This document shows positions 22,826-30,741 of a DNA stretch of 38,310 nucleotides, piece by piece. Made by a program: the position numbers and the translations under genes. The DNA is from Chloroflexota bacterium (GTDB taxonomy: Bacteria; Chloroflexota; Anaerolineae; Caldilineales; Caldilineaceae), in contig JASGTU010000250.1 of assembly GCA_030058085.1 (NCBI GenBank), positions 1 to 38,310 on the forward strand, written 5' to 3'. The notes beneath the pieces were generated by a model. That model did no database searches. It saw only the letters and a program-made list of their open reading frames with translations, and was not told the DNA's origin. Every line of letters starts with the position of its first letter. Positions within the stretch are counted from its first letter, which is position 1.

Positions 22826-22869
22826 GCTTGGTTAACCAAGCGATAATGATTTGTAAACGGGATGTTAAC
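22826..22869 (-). promoter_or_regulatory. Pho-box-like array: four direct repeats, exact 11-bp period, upstream of pstS
   Basis: Reading toward pstS the units are GTTAACATCCC, GTTTACAAATC, ATTATCGCTTG and GTTAACCAAGC. The core TTAACA/TTTACA/TTATCG/TTAACC recurs every 11 bp exactly. PhoP/PhoB-type regulators bind direct repeats with this period (Bacillus TT-ACA, Streptomyces GTTCACC units). The array lies about 70 bp upstream of the annotated pstS start, a suitable place for phosphate-starvation activation. Confidence 0.65.
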
Positions 22870-22906
22870 ACACTGGCGGTGGCACAAATCGGGACGCGGC
22901 TTGTTG

Positions 22907-22912
22907 TATAAT
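22907..22912 (+). promoter_or_regulatory. TATAAT -10 box for the toxin-antitoxin pair
   Basis: A perfect TATAAT, preceded by TTGTTG, lies about 40 bp upstream of the probable antitoxin ATG at 22951. No convincing -35 hexamer is seen at 16-18 bp. Confidence 0.5.
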
Positions 22913-22929
22913 GGAAAGAAGAATGGTTC

Positions 22930-23199
22930 ATGACTGAGGGAGGATCAACTATGCAGGAGAGCGCTTTACGAGAACGCATTACGTCCAACCCTGATGTGAT
23001 GGTAGGTAAACCGGTTATTCGCGGTACGCGACTCACCGTCGAATACATTCTTCGTCTGCTGGCACGCGGAGCTACCGTGGAAGAGATATTGCAGGAGTAC
23101 GAGGGGTTGACGGCGGACGATATTCGGGCATGCATGCTCTTTGCCAGCGAAACCCTAGCGGACACATCGTTTATGCCCCTCGCGCCGGAGATGCCATAA
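22930..23199 (+). CDS. DUF433 antitoxin
   Basis: This small protein has the DUF433 core: ITSNPDVMVGKPVIRGTR, then LTVEYILRLLARGAT, and VEEILQEYEGLTADDIRAC. DUF433 proteins carry a winged-helix/helix-turn-helix fold, bind DNA and neutralise a PIN-like partner. The frame starts at the ATG at 22930 (89 residues). The ATG at 22951 has a much stronger ribosome site (GGGAGG, seven bases away) and is probably the true start (82 residues). The stop TAA is immediately followed by the toxin ATG, so the two are tightly coupled. Autoregulation by the antitoxin is expected from the family, but no operator was identified. Confidence 0.9.
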   Translation: MTEGGSTMQESALRERITSNPDVMVGKPVIRGTRLTVEYILRLLARGATVEEILQEYEGLTADDIRACMLFASETLADTSFMPLAPEMP

Positions 23200-23550
23200 A
23201 TGCACTTTCTCGTGGATGAGTGCGCCGGCCCAACGCTGGCGCACTGGCTCGCCAAGCAAGGCCATACCGTCTTTTCGATCTATCAAGCAGCGCGCGGCAT
23301 GGCTGACGATGGCATCCTCGAGAAGGCCTATGCCGAGAACTGGATATTGGTGACGGCGGATAAGGATTTCGGAGCAATGATTTATCGCGACAAGCGTCCT
23401 CACCGCGGGGTAGTTTTGTTGCGCCTCGAAGACGAACGCGCTGCCGCCAAAATCGCTGTCATGCAGCATCTCCTCGAACGCCATCAGGCGCAGTTGCCAG
23501 GCCGGTATGTAGTCGTGACCGAGCATCAGGTTCGCTTCTCGGAGCAATAA
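23200..23550 (+). CDS. DUF5615 PIN-like toxin/nuclease
   Basis: This 116-residue protein starts MHFLVDECAGPTLAHWLAKQGH, with the acidic residues of a PIN-like active site (Asp6, Glu7), then ILVTADKDFGAMIY with the second acidic cluster, and a C-terminal GRYVVVTEHQVRF strand. DUF5615 proteins are predicted metal-dependent RNases and are usually encoded directly after a DUF433 antitoxin, as here with no intergenic base. The length is normal. It should act in the cytoplasm on RNA. The substrate cannot be inferred. Confidence 0.9.
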   Translation: MHFLVDECAGPTLAHWLAKQGHTVFSIYQAARGMADDGILEKAYAENWILVTADKDFGAMIYRDKRPHRGVVLLRLEDERAAAKIAVMQHLLERHQAQLPGRYVVVTEHQVRFSEQ

Positions 23551-23653
23551 GCCCGTTTCCGTTGCCCAATGCGTCTTAGCGCTCAACGCGTCTTTCCTAC
23601 AGGCAGCCAGTTTCACCGTTTCACCGTCCCCGAAAAGCCCGCCAAATTCACCC

Positions 23654-23682
23654 TTGACATCCGCGCCGGATCGGTCTATAGT
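23654..23682 (+). promoter_or_regulatory. Near-consensus sigma70 promoter for the Asp-box protein operon
   Basis: TTGACA (23654-23659), a 17-bp spacer and TATAGT (23677-23682). It leaves a leader of roughly 140 nt before the ATG at 23831. The architecture and the bases TTGACATCCGC are shared with the yifB promoter at 13352-13380. Confidence 0.7.
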
Positions 23683-23830
23683 GCGCACGGAACATTTGTT
23701 CTGGGAGGCATCGCCCCAATGCAGGGCTTCCACACGGCTTTGCATCGTCGTTTCCCGGCTGCGCCGCCGAGGCGCGCACCTCTCTGCATAAGCGGAAACC
23801 CCCGAAAGGAGAGCACACAAGGAGCAAGGC

Positions 23831-24946
23831 ATGAGCGGAGTACGAGTATTGGTTGGCACGCGCAAGGGCGCCTTTATTCTCACGTCCGACGCCAAGCGCA
23901 CAGAGTGGGAGGTCAGCGGCCCCTACTTCGCCGGCTGGGAGATCTACCACCTCAAGGGATCCCCCGTCGACCCGAACCGGCTGTATGCGTCGCAGTCCAC
24001 CGGCTGGTTCGGCCAGTTGATCCAGCGCTCTGATGACGGGGGCAAGACGTGGGAGCCGGTTGGCAATGCCTTCGAGTACGAGGGCGAGACCGGCACACAC
24101 CAATGGTTCGACGGCACGCAGCACCCCTGGGAGTTCAAACGCGTGTGGCATCTCGAACCGTCGCTGGCCGACCCGGACACGGTCTACGCCGGCGTAGAGG
24201 ACGCCGCGCTGTTTCGCAGCGACGACGGCGGGAGTACGTGGCGAGAACTGCCGGGACTGCGCGAGGCCAAGGGACATCTGTGGCAGCCGGGCGCGGGCGG
24301 GATGGGCCTGCACACCATCGTGTTGGACCCGAACGATGCCAAACGCATCTTCGTCGCCATCTCCGCTGCTGGCGTATTCCGCAGCGACGACGGCGGGCAG
24401 ACGTGGCAGCCTACGAATCGCGGGCTGCGCTCCGAATACGAACTGCCGGACCCGGACGCCGAGGTCGGCCACTGCGTCCACAGTATCACCATGCACCGTT
24501 CGCGGCCGGACGTGCTCTTCATGCAGAAGCATTGGGACGTCATGCGCAGCGACGATGCCGGCGAGTCGTGGCATGAGGTCAGCGGCAACTTGCCCAGCGA
24601 TTTCGGCTTCCCCATTACGGTGCACGCCCACGAGCCGGATACGGTCTACGTCGTGCCCATCAAGAGCGACTCCGAGCACTATCCGCCGGACGGCAAGCTG
24701 CGCGTCTACCGCAGCCGCACAGGCGGCAACGAGTGGGAGGCGCTGACGGAAGGCCTGCCCCAGAGCGACTGCTACGTCAACGTTCTGCGCGACGCCATGG
24801 CCGTCGACACGCTTGCCGCCTGCGGCGTCTACTTCGGCACAACCGGCGGGCAGGTCTACGCATCCGCCGACGCCGGCGATACCTGGACGCCTATCGTGCG
24901 CGATCTGCCGGCTGTGTTGTCGGTGGAGGTCCAGACGCTGCCATGA
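23831..24946 (+). CDS. Asp-box (BNR/sortilin-like) beta-propeller protein
   Basis: This 371-residue protein is built from repeats of the Asp-box motif S-x-D-x-G-x-T-W: RSDDGGKTW (66-74), RSDDGGSTW (about 132), RSDDGGQTW (about 186), RSDDAGESW (about 239), a degenerate RSRTGGNEW (about 294) and SADAGDTW (about 344). These mark the turns of a beta-propeller like that of sialidases, sortilins and plant HCF136-type assembly factors. No signal peptide is visible (it starts [15 protein letters not shown]), so it is probably cytoplasmic, unlike true sialidases. AAGGAG precedes the ATG. Its stop overlaps the start of the MoaD-like gene (ATGA), so they are translated together. The biochemical role is unknown. 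Confidence 0.85.
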   Translation: MSGVRVLVGTRKGAFILTSDAKRTEWEVSGPYFAGWEIYHLKGSPVDPNRLYASQSTGWFGQLIQRSDDGGKTWEPVGNAFEYEGETGTHQWFDGTQHPWEFKRVWHLEPSLADPDTVYAGVEDAALFRSDDGGSTWRELPGLREAKGHLWQPGAGGMGLHTIVLDPNDAKRIFVAISAAGVFRSDDGGQTWQPTNRGLRSEYELPDPDAEVGHCVHSITMHRSRPDVLFMQKHWDVMRSDDAGESWHEVSGNLPSDFGFPITVHAHEPDTVYVVPIKSDSEHYPPDGKLRVYRSRTGGNEWEALTEGLPQSDCYVNVLRDAMAVDTLAACGVYFGTTGGQVYASADAGDTWTPIVRDLPAVLSVEVQTLP

Positions 24947-25239
24947 TTCGCGTCACGATCCCCGTCCATTTGCGAACGCTGGCCGGAGCCGGCAAGGAGG
25001 TCAGCCTCCGGGTAGACGGGCCGGTGACGCAGCGCGCCATTCTGGACGCGCTGGAGGCGGCGTATCCGACGCTGCGCGGTACGGTCCGCGACCGCGCTTC
25101 GGGGCAGCGCCGGCCGTTGGTCCGCTTCTTTGCCTGCGGGCAAGACCTGTCGCACGAGTCGCCGGACGCACCGCTGCCCGACGCGGTGGCGACGGGCGCA
25201 GAGCCGTTTCTGATCGTCGGCGCCATGGCCGGCGGCTAG
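24943..25239 (+). CDS. MoaD/ThiS-like ubiquitin-fold protein ending in Gly-Gly
   Basis: This 98-residue beta-grasp protein reads [22 protein letters not shown], then [19 protein letters not shown], and ends GAMAGG. The C-terminal diglycine is the functional hallmark of the family, which carries sulfur as a thiocarboxylate or is conjugated to targets after adenylation by an E1/MoeB-like enzyme. It overlaps the upstream Asp-box gene by four bases. No moaE, moeB, thiF or cysteine-synthase gene is in the window, so it is probably not a standard molybdopterin or thiamine protein. The partner propeller may be its client or scaffold (inference). Confidence 0.85.
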   Translation: MIRVTIPVHLRTLAGAGKEVSLRVDGPVTQRAILDALEAAYPTLRGTVRDRASGQRRPLVRFFACGQDLSHESPDAPLPDAVATGAEPFLIVGAMAGG

Positions 25240-25574
25240 GCATACGGGCCCGCCGTTGATTCTCTAGGTGGACTCTCGGCCTTCCAGGAAGCGAACGGCT
25301 CCCGCCGCGGCCTCCTGGAAGGCCGGTGGTTGAAACTACTCCGCGCGCCGCGCCTCTCCCCTCACGCGATTGCCCTCACTTTGTAAGCAAGCGTGCAGTA
25401 CGCCAAGCCTTCGATCGCTAAGATAGCGCCACCCGGAACGCTATCGGACACTGTGTATTGCACTCCTCCATCCTCCCCAAAGCTTGGCTCAGCAAATCCG
25501 TGGGCCAACGTCCGATTGATTTAGGCGTTGTACCCGTCTTCGGCCGTGGCGTTCTGTGAAGGCAAAGTCGTCCT
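25240..25574. other. Intergenic stretch after the MoaD-like gene
   Basis: 335 bp with no supported gene. It contains the hairpin at 25277-25325. The rest shows nothing recognisable. The promoter of the protease-like gene should be in its right half, but no good hexamer pair was found. Confidence 0.5.
25277..25325 (+). terminator. Long perfect inverted repeat after the Asp-box/MoaD operon
   Basis: A perfect 13-bp stem, CGGCCTTCCAGGA (25277-25289) and TCCTGGAAGGCCG (25313-25325), with a GC-rich 23-nt loop. It lies 37 bp after the stop codon. There is no T-run. Confidence 0.6.
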
Positions 25575-26498
25575 ATGGCAACCGACAAAGAGGCAGTTGT
25601 TCCTCCCTCGACAAACGATCGCCCGCAGCGCTGGAGACAACGGCTCGCGCAAACCGGGCGCGGCGCCCTGCCCTTTCTCGCCGGCATTATGGCCGCGTTT
25701 GGCGGGCTGTTCCTCTACGATGGCTTTGGCGAACCTCCACCGCAACCGCTGACCATGACCGAAGTCCAGGCGGGCGTGACGGAAATGCTGGCTGCGGCGA
25801 CTCCGGCTCCCGCCCGCTCGACGGAAGTCTATGACATCATCCTCCCCTCGCTGGTCGTGATTCGCATCGACGACGCCCGTCCCCTTCGAGGCGGCGCGGA
25901 GCAAGCGCGGCAGATCGCTTATCGGGACAATGCACGCGACGCCGCGATACAGACGCAACAGCAGTTCGGCGTCGGCAGCGGCGTGGTCGTCAACGCCGAA
26001 GGCGCCATCCTGACCGCGCTGCACGTGGTCGAGCGCGCTCGCTCCATCCGTGTCATCTTTGCCGACGGAAGCGAGGCCGTTGCCGCCATCGTAGCCTACC
26101 AGCCGGACAACAACATTGCCGTGCTGCTGCCGGATGAACTGCCGGAGACCTTTGCGCCGGCCACGCTGGGCAACCCCGGCGCGCTGCGCATCGGCGACGA
26201 GGCGTATGCCGTGGGCAACCCGCTGGGGCTGGCGGGGTCGATCAGCGCCGGCGTCATCTCGGGGCTGAACCGCACCTATGAACGTTTCCCCGACGAGCCG
26301 CCGCTGGAACGTCTGATCCAGTTCGATTCCGCCGTCAACGCGGGCAGCGCCGGCGGCCCGCTGCTCAACCGCAACGGCGAGGTAATCGGCATCGTGGTGG
26401 GGCCGGTCAACCCGACAGCGCAAGAGACCTTCATCGGCATCGGCTTTGCCGTGCGCATCGACGCGGCCGGCGGCGCCGCCGGCATGCCCGACCTCTAG
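25575..26498 (+). CDS. Membrane-anchored trypsin-like (HtrA/DegP-type) protein, nucleophile position altered
   Basis: This 307-residue protein has a polar cytoplasmic start, one membrane helix (about 30-49) and an extracytoplasmic trypsin-like domain. The catalytic His150 (ILTALHVV) and Asp178 (PDNNIAVL) are in place. The segment that is normally N-x-G-N-S-G-G reads VNAGSAGGPLLN, so Ala259 stands at the nucleophile position and Ser258 is one residue early. No PDZ domain follows, since the protein ends soon after GIGFAVRIDAA. HtrA relatives degrade or chaperone misfolded envelope proteins. This one may be a pseudoprotease or may use the shifted serine. It stands alone, 77 bp before moxR. Confidence 0.85.
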   Translation: MATDKEAVVPPSTNDRPQRWRQRLAQTGRGALPFLAGIMAAFGGLFLYDGFGEPPPQPLTMTEVQAGVTEMLAAATPAPARSTEVYDIILPSLVVIRIDDARPLRGGAEQARQIAYRDNARDAAIQTQQQFGVGSGVVVNAEGAILTALHVVERARSIRVIFADGSEAVAAIVAYQPDNNIAVLLPDELPETFAPATLGNPGALRIGDEAYAVGNPLGLAGSISAGVISGLNRTYERFPDEPPLERLIQFDSAVNAGSAGGPLLNRNGEVIGIVVGPVNPTAQETFIGIGFAVRIDAAGGAAGMPDL

Positions 26499-26575
26499 CT
26501 GTCGCGGGCAGCGTGGTTCGACTTAGCGAATGAAGCGCACACGAGAAGCGGGCAAGAGAAGCAAAGGACAGACGC

Positions 26576-27607
26576 ATGCAAGAACGCACGAACGGCGACC
26601 TCAATAAGCCAATGGAGCAGGTGCTCTACGAGGTCAAGAAGATCATCGTCGGCCAAGACCATCTGCTGGAGCGTCTGTTGGTGGCGCTGCTGGCGCGCGG
26701 CCACATCCTGGTCGAAGGCGTGCCCGGCCTGGCCAAGACGATGGCGATCAAGACGCTGGCTGACACCATCGGCGGGCAGTTCCAGCGCATCCAATTTACG
26801 CCCGACCTTGTGCCCGCCGACCTGATCGGCACCCGCATCTACAACCAGAAGAGCGGCGACTTCAACACCTCGTTGGGCCCTGTCTTTACCAACCTGCTGC
26901 TGGCGGACGAGATCAACCGCGCGCCGGCCAAGGTGCAGAGCGCGCTGCTGGAGGTGATGCAGGAGCGCCAGGTCACCATCGGCCGCGAGACGCACCGCGT
27001 GCCCGAGCCGTTCTTGGTACTGGCGACCCAGAACCCTATCGAGTCGGAAGGGACCTACCCCCTGCCGGAAGCGCAGGTCGACCGCTTCATGCTCAAGGTG
27101 CTGGTCGGCTATCCCACGCCGACGGAGGAATTCGTCATCGTCGAGCGCATGACCGGCTCTGTCCAGGCCATCCGCAAAGTCCTGACGCCCGAGCAGCTCA
27201 TTGCCCTGCAAAAAGAGGCGGCGCAGGTGTATGTCGATCCTGCCTTGATCGAGTACGCCGTCAAGCTGGTGACGGCGACGCGCAAACCGCAGACCGTGGG
27301 CCAAGGCGGCCTGGCCCCCTATATCCTCTTCGGCGCCAGCCCGCGCGCGTCCATCAACCTGATCCTGGCGGCGCGGGCGCTCGCCTTCATCCGCGACCGG
27401 ACATACGTGCTGCCCGAAGACGTGCTCGACCTGGCTGCCGACGTCATGCGCCATCGCCTCGTGCTGTCGTACGAAGCGCTCGCCGATAACGTGGACAGCG
27501 ACGCGCTGCTCACCCGCATTCTGAACGCCATTCCCACGCCGGAGGTCTCGCCGCGTGATCACGATGCCATCTTCGCCCGCGACAACTTCGCTCGCGACAA
27601 CGCCTGA
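26576..27607 (+). CDS. MoxR-family AAA+ ATPase
   Basis: This 343-residue ATPase has Walker A GVPGLAKT (48-55), the family's typical variant, Walker B with LLADEINRAPAKVQSALLEVMQE, sensor 1 LATQNPIESEGTYPLPEAQVDRF and the AAA lid domain at the C-terminus. MoxR proteins act as chaperones, usually maturing VWA-domain partners through metal insertion or complex assembly. It heads a cluster with DUF58 and two VWA proteins. Its stop lies about 50 bp inside the DUF58 frame, so they are coupled. Length and motifs are normal. Confidence 0.95.
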   Translation: MQERTNGDLNKPMEQVLYEVKKIIVGQDHLLERLLVALLARGHILVEGVPGLAKTMAIKTLADTIGGQFQRIQFTPDLVPADLIGTRIYNQKSGDFNTSLGPVFTNLLLADEINRAPAKVQSALLEVMQERQVTIGRETHRVPEPFLVLATQNPIESEGTYPLPEAQVDRFMLKVLVGYPTPTEEFVIVERMTGSVQAIRKVLTPEQLIALQKEAAQVYVDPALIEYAVKLVTATRKPQTVGQGGLAPYILFGASPRASINLILAARALAFIRDRTYVLPEDVLDLAADVMRHRLVLSYEALADNVDSDALLTRILNAIPTPEVSPRDHDAIFARDNFARDNA

Positions 27608-28502
27608 GCGCATCCTGCGACGCTTGGAATGGCGCGTCATTCGCCGTCTCGACGGCCTATTCCAGGGCGACTATCGCACGCTCTTCTATGGGACCGGCAT
27701 CGACATTGCCGAGTTGCGCGAGTACCAATTGGATGACGATGTGCGCCACATCGACTGGAACGTGACCGCGCGCATGGACAGCCCCTATGTGCGCCAGTTC
27801 GTCGAGGACCGCGAGATCACGGCCTGGTTTTTGCTCGACCTGACCCGCTCAATGACCTTCGGGCCGGCGGACCGCTCCAAAGAGGCGATCCTCATCGACT
27901 ACGTGGCGACGCTGGCGCGCCTGCTCACGCGCGACGGCAACCGTGTCGGGGCTATCCTCTACGACCGCGGCATCGAGCAGGTGATTCCCCCGCACACCGG
28001 GCGCAATCAGGTATTGCTCCTCACGCGCCAGTTGCTGCGCGCCACCAGCGGCAAATCGAACAATGGCGCGCCAAAAGCAAAACCCGGCGCGCCAACCGAT
28101 CTGGCGACGCTGCTCAACGCCGGACTCAACGCCGTGAAACGCCGTTCGGTGCTCTTCATCATCTCGGACTTCTTCAGCGAACCGGGCTGGGACCGGCCGC
28201 TTTCGCAGCTTTCGCAGCGGCATGAGCTGATCGCCGTGCGTCTGTGGGACCCGCGCGAGGTCGAACTGCCGGACGCAGGGCTACTGATGGTCGAGGACGT
28301 GGAGACAGGCGAGAATCTCTACGTCGACACCAGCGACCCCGGCTTCCGCCGCCGCTTTACCGAGGCGGCCCAACAGCAGGAACGGCAACTCAACGCCGAA
28401 GTCAAGCGGCTGGGCATCGACCTGCACGCGATCTCCACCGAGGAGGACTTGACCGGCGCCATCGTGCGGATGGCTACGCTGCGCAAGAGGCGCCGCCGAT
28501 GA
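27555..28502 (+). CDS. DUF58 protein, partner of MoxR
   Basis: This 315-residue protein carries the DUF58 signature LREYQLDDDVRHIDWNVTARMD near residue 55-75 and a VWA-like fold (LLDLTRSMTFG, about 97-107, in which the MIDAS DxSxS is degraded to DLTRS). The frame opens at a GTG (27555), with an ATG three codons later (27564). Both overlap moxR. Its stop overlaps the next start (ATGA at 28499). DUF58 proteins are cytoplasmic or peripheral and are nearly always encoded between MoxR and membrane VWA proteins, with a suspected role in envelope stress or complex assembly. Confidence 0.93.
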   Translation: MITMPSSPATTSLATTPERILRRLEWRVIRRLDGLFQGDYRTLFYGTGIDIAELREYQLDDDVRHIDWNVTARMDSPYVRQFVEDREITAWFLLDLTRSMTFGPADRSKEAILIDYVATLARLLTRDGNRVGAILYDRGIEQVIPPHTGRNQVLLLTRQLLRATSGKSNNGAPKAKPGAPTDLATLLNAGLNAVKRRSVLFIISDFFSEPGWDRPLSQLSQRHELIAVRLWDPREVELPDAGLLMVEDVETGENLYVDTSDPGFRRRFTEAAQQQERQLNAEVKRLGIDLHAISTEEDLTGAIVRMATLRKRRRR

Positions 28503-29515
28503 GCCAATACGTCTCTTTCATCTGGCCGTGGATGCTGTGGACGACGCTGCTCGCGCCGCTGCTGATCTGGCTATACGTGCGCCTGCGCAAACGGCAGCAA
28601 CAGCCCGCGGTCGACCTGGGCCCCCTGTGGTTGGCTCAGAGCCATTCCGGGCAGGCGCTGGGCCGTCGCCGTCATGTGCCGCCGATCCTCTTCCTGATCG
28701 GGCTGACGCTGCTTCTCTTAGCCCTGGCCCGGCCGGAGGCGATGGTCAGGCTGCCGCGCATCCAGGGGACGGTCGTGCTGGCTTTCGACGCCTCGAACAG
28801 CATGTTGGCGGATGACCTGGAACCGACGCGCATCGAAGCCGCCAAGACCGCGGCGCAGGCGTTTATCGACAACCAGCCGGACAACATCGAGATCGGCGTC
28901 GTCGCCTTTAGCTCCGGCGGGCTGGTCGTGCAGCAGCCGACGCACGACCGCACCGAGGTTCTCAGTTCGATTGAACGCCTCAGCGCGCAGGGCGGCACGT
29001 CGGTCGGGCAGGGCATCTTCACGGCGCTCAACGCCATAGCCGGCGAGCGCATCGCCATCGATGAGGAAGCCGTCGACCTGGAGAGCGGCATGATCGACGC
29101 CGCAATGCTCCAGATCGACGACTATTCGTCCGCTGTCATCCTGTTGCTGACGGACGGGGAGAATACGAGCAGCCCGGATCCGCTGGAGATCGCCCAAGTC
29201 GCTGCGGAAGCGGGCGTGCGCATCTACACAGTCGGCGTGGGCAGCGAGGAAGGCGCGCTGGTCGAGGTCGACGGCTTCGCGCTCGCCACGCGCTTGGATG
29301 AGGCAGTATTGCAGGAGATTGCGTCGGTCACCAACGGCGCCTATTACCGCGCCGCCGACCAGGAAGCGCTGCGCGACATCTACGAAAGCGTCGATCTGAA
29401 GTTGGCCGTCGACGGCGAAATGATGGAAGTGACCGCCATCCTCGCCGCGCTCAGCCTGCCCTTCCTGCTTGCCGGCGGCGCACTTTCCATGTTCTGGCTG
29501 GGGCGCGCGCCCTAG
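28499..29515 (+). CDS. VWA-domain membrane protein (BatA-like), first copy
   Basis: This 338-residue protein has two N-terminal spans (about 7-27 and 60-80), a VWA domain with a complete MIDAS (FDASNSM at about 95-101, GGTSVG, LLLTDGEN) and a C-terminal span (about 310-332). The ATG at 28499 overlaps the DUF58 stop. BatA-type proteins face the periplasm or exterior and are presumed clients of MoxR. The domain includes an acidic insertion (EEAVDLESGMIDAAMLQIDDYSS) between the metal-site motifs. Confidence 0.93.
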   Translation: MSQYVSFIWPWMLWTTLLAPLLIWLYVRLRKRQQQPAVDLGPLWLAQSHSGQALGRRRHVPPILFLIGLTLLLLALARPEAMVRLPRIQGTVVLAFDASNSMLADDLEPTRIEAAKTAAQAFIDNQPDNIEIGVVAFSSGGLVVQQPTHDRTEVLSSIERLSAQGGTSVGQGIFTALNAIAGERIAIDEEAVDLESGMIDAAMLQIDDYSSAVILLLTDGENTSSPDPLEIAQVAAEAGVRIYTVGVGSEEGALVEVDGFALATRLDEAVLQEIASVTNGAYYRAADQEALRDIYESVDLKLAVDGEMMEVTAILAALSLPFLLAGGALSMFWLGRAP

Positions 29516-29600
29516 CCGATCTCCGGACGCTAGACGCAACGAATATTCGGAAGGAGGGGAACCGAGTACCGGCCTGTTGGTTTGGATGCGGGGGTGACAT

Positions 29601-30716
29601 ATGAAGGTTCTCTGGCCGTGGGCGCTGTTTACGCTCGCCCTCATACCGCTGATCGTGGCGCTTTATATCTGGATGCTGCGGCGCAAGCGCCGGTACGCCG
29701 TGCGCTTCTCCAGCATTGCGTTGATCCGCGCGGCCATGCCCAGACATGCGCGCTGGCGGCGTCACCTGCCCTTCGCCCTCTTTGTCACGGGGCTAGCCGG
29801 CCTGCTCGTCGCTATGGCGCGGCCCGCCGCAGAGTACACAATTCCGCTGAATCGTTCGGTCGTCGTGCTGGCGATCGACGTGTCACGCAGCATGTGCGCC
29901 ACAGACGTGCCGCCCAACCGCCTGGCCATCGCGCAAGAGGCGGCGCGCGCCTTCATCGACAACCAGCCGGATGGGACACAGATCGGCATCGTCGCCTTTA
30001 CCGGCCTGGCCGAAATCGTCGTGCCCCCAACCGAAGATAAAGAGGTCCTGAGCGCCGCGATCGACAACTTCACCACGTCGATCGGTACGGCCATCGGCAG
30101 CGCCGTACTAAAATCCATCGACGCCATTGCCGAGGTCAACAGCGCGGTTGCGCCCAGCGCGGTCAACCTGCGCGCCGGAAGCGAGGAAGACGGCGGCCTC
30201 TGGGAGGCGCCGCCCGACCCCGCAGCCGCGGTGCAGTCCTACCAGCCGGACATCATCGTCCTGTTGACCGACGGCGCCAACAGTCGCGGGCCGCTGCCGG
30301 TCGACGCGGCCCAACAGGCCGTAGATCGACGGCTGCGCATCTATACCATAGGCTTCGGCACGACCAACCCGGGCGCGATGGTCTGCACGCGCGAACAACT
30401 GGGCGGCGACGTCTTTCGTGGAAGCGGCGGCGGCTTTCCGGGCGGCTTCGGCGGCGGAGGCGGCGGAGGCGGCCGCGGTTTCCGTCGCTACGTCATGCTC
30501 GACGAACCGATGCTGCGCGAGGTGGCGGACATGACGGGCGGCGAGTACTTCGAGGCGGAAAACGCCGAGCAATTGCTGGACGTTTTTCTCAACCTGCCCA
30601 GCCATGTCGTTCTGCAGACCGAAGCGCGAGAGATCAGCGTGTTCTTCTCGGCTTTCGCCCTGCTCTTTATCGCTTCCGGGGTGGTGTTATCGCTGCTGTG
30701 GAACCGGTTCCCCTAG
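29601..30716 (+). CDS. VWA-domain membrane protein (BatA/BatB-like), second copy with Gly-rich loop
   Basis: This 371-residue paralogue of the preceding gene has N-terminal spans (about 3-22 and 52-72), MIDAS IDVSRSM (about 92-98), GTAIGSAV, LLTDGAN, and a C-terminal span. A Gly-rich loop, GGGFPGGFGGGGGGGGRGF (about 276-294), interrupts the VWA domain before RYVMLDEPMLREVADMTGGEYF. It is absent from the first copy. The ATG has GGGGGTGA just upstream and lies 85 bp after the first VWA gene. The pair probably acts as a MoxR-matured membrane complex. Confidence 0.92.
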   Translation: MKVLWPWALFTLALIPLIVALYIWMLRRKRRYAVRFSSIALIRAAMPRHARWRRHLPFALFVTGLAGLLVAMARPAAEYTIPLNRSVVVLAIDVSRSMCATDVPPNRLAIAQEAARAFIDNQPDGTQIGIVAFTGLAEIVVPPTEDKEVLSAAIDNFTTSIGTAIGSAVLKSIDAIAEVNSAVAPSAVNLRAGSEEDGGLWEAPPDPAAAVQSYQPDIIVLLTDGANSRGPLPVDAAQQAVDRRLRIYTIGFGTTNPGAMVCTREQLGGDVFRGSGGGFPGGFGGGGGGGGRGFRRYVMLDEPMLREVADMTGGEYFEAENAEQLLDVFLNLPSHVVLQTEAREISVFFSAFALLFIASGVVLSLLWNRFP

Positions 30717-30741
30717 GGCGACTGCAAACAGATCCGCTCGT

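Noticed and set aside
23200-23550. VapC toxin.
   Set aside because: The motif order LVDECAGP ... VTADKDFG and the DUF433 partner fit DUF5615 rather than a classic VapBC pair.
23831-24946. Sialidase or other glycosidase.
   Set aside because: Asp boxes alone do not make an enzyme. No arginine-triad or signal peptide is evident and the coupled partner is MoaD-like.
25277-25325. Terminal inverted repeat of an insertion element.
   Set aside because: The arms are only 23 nt apart with no transposase or target duplication, so a hairpin terminator is simpler.
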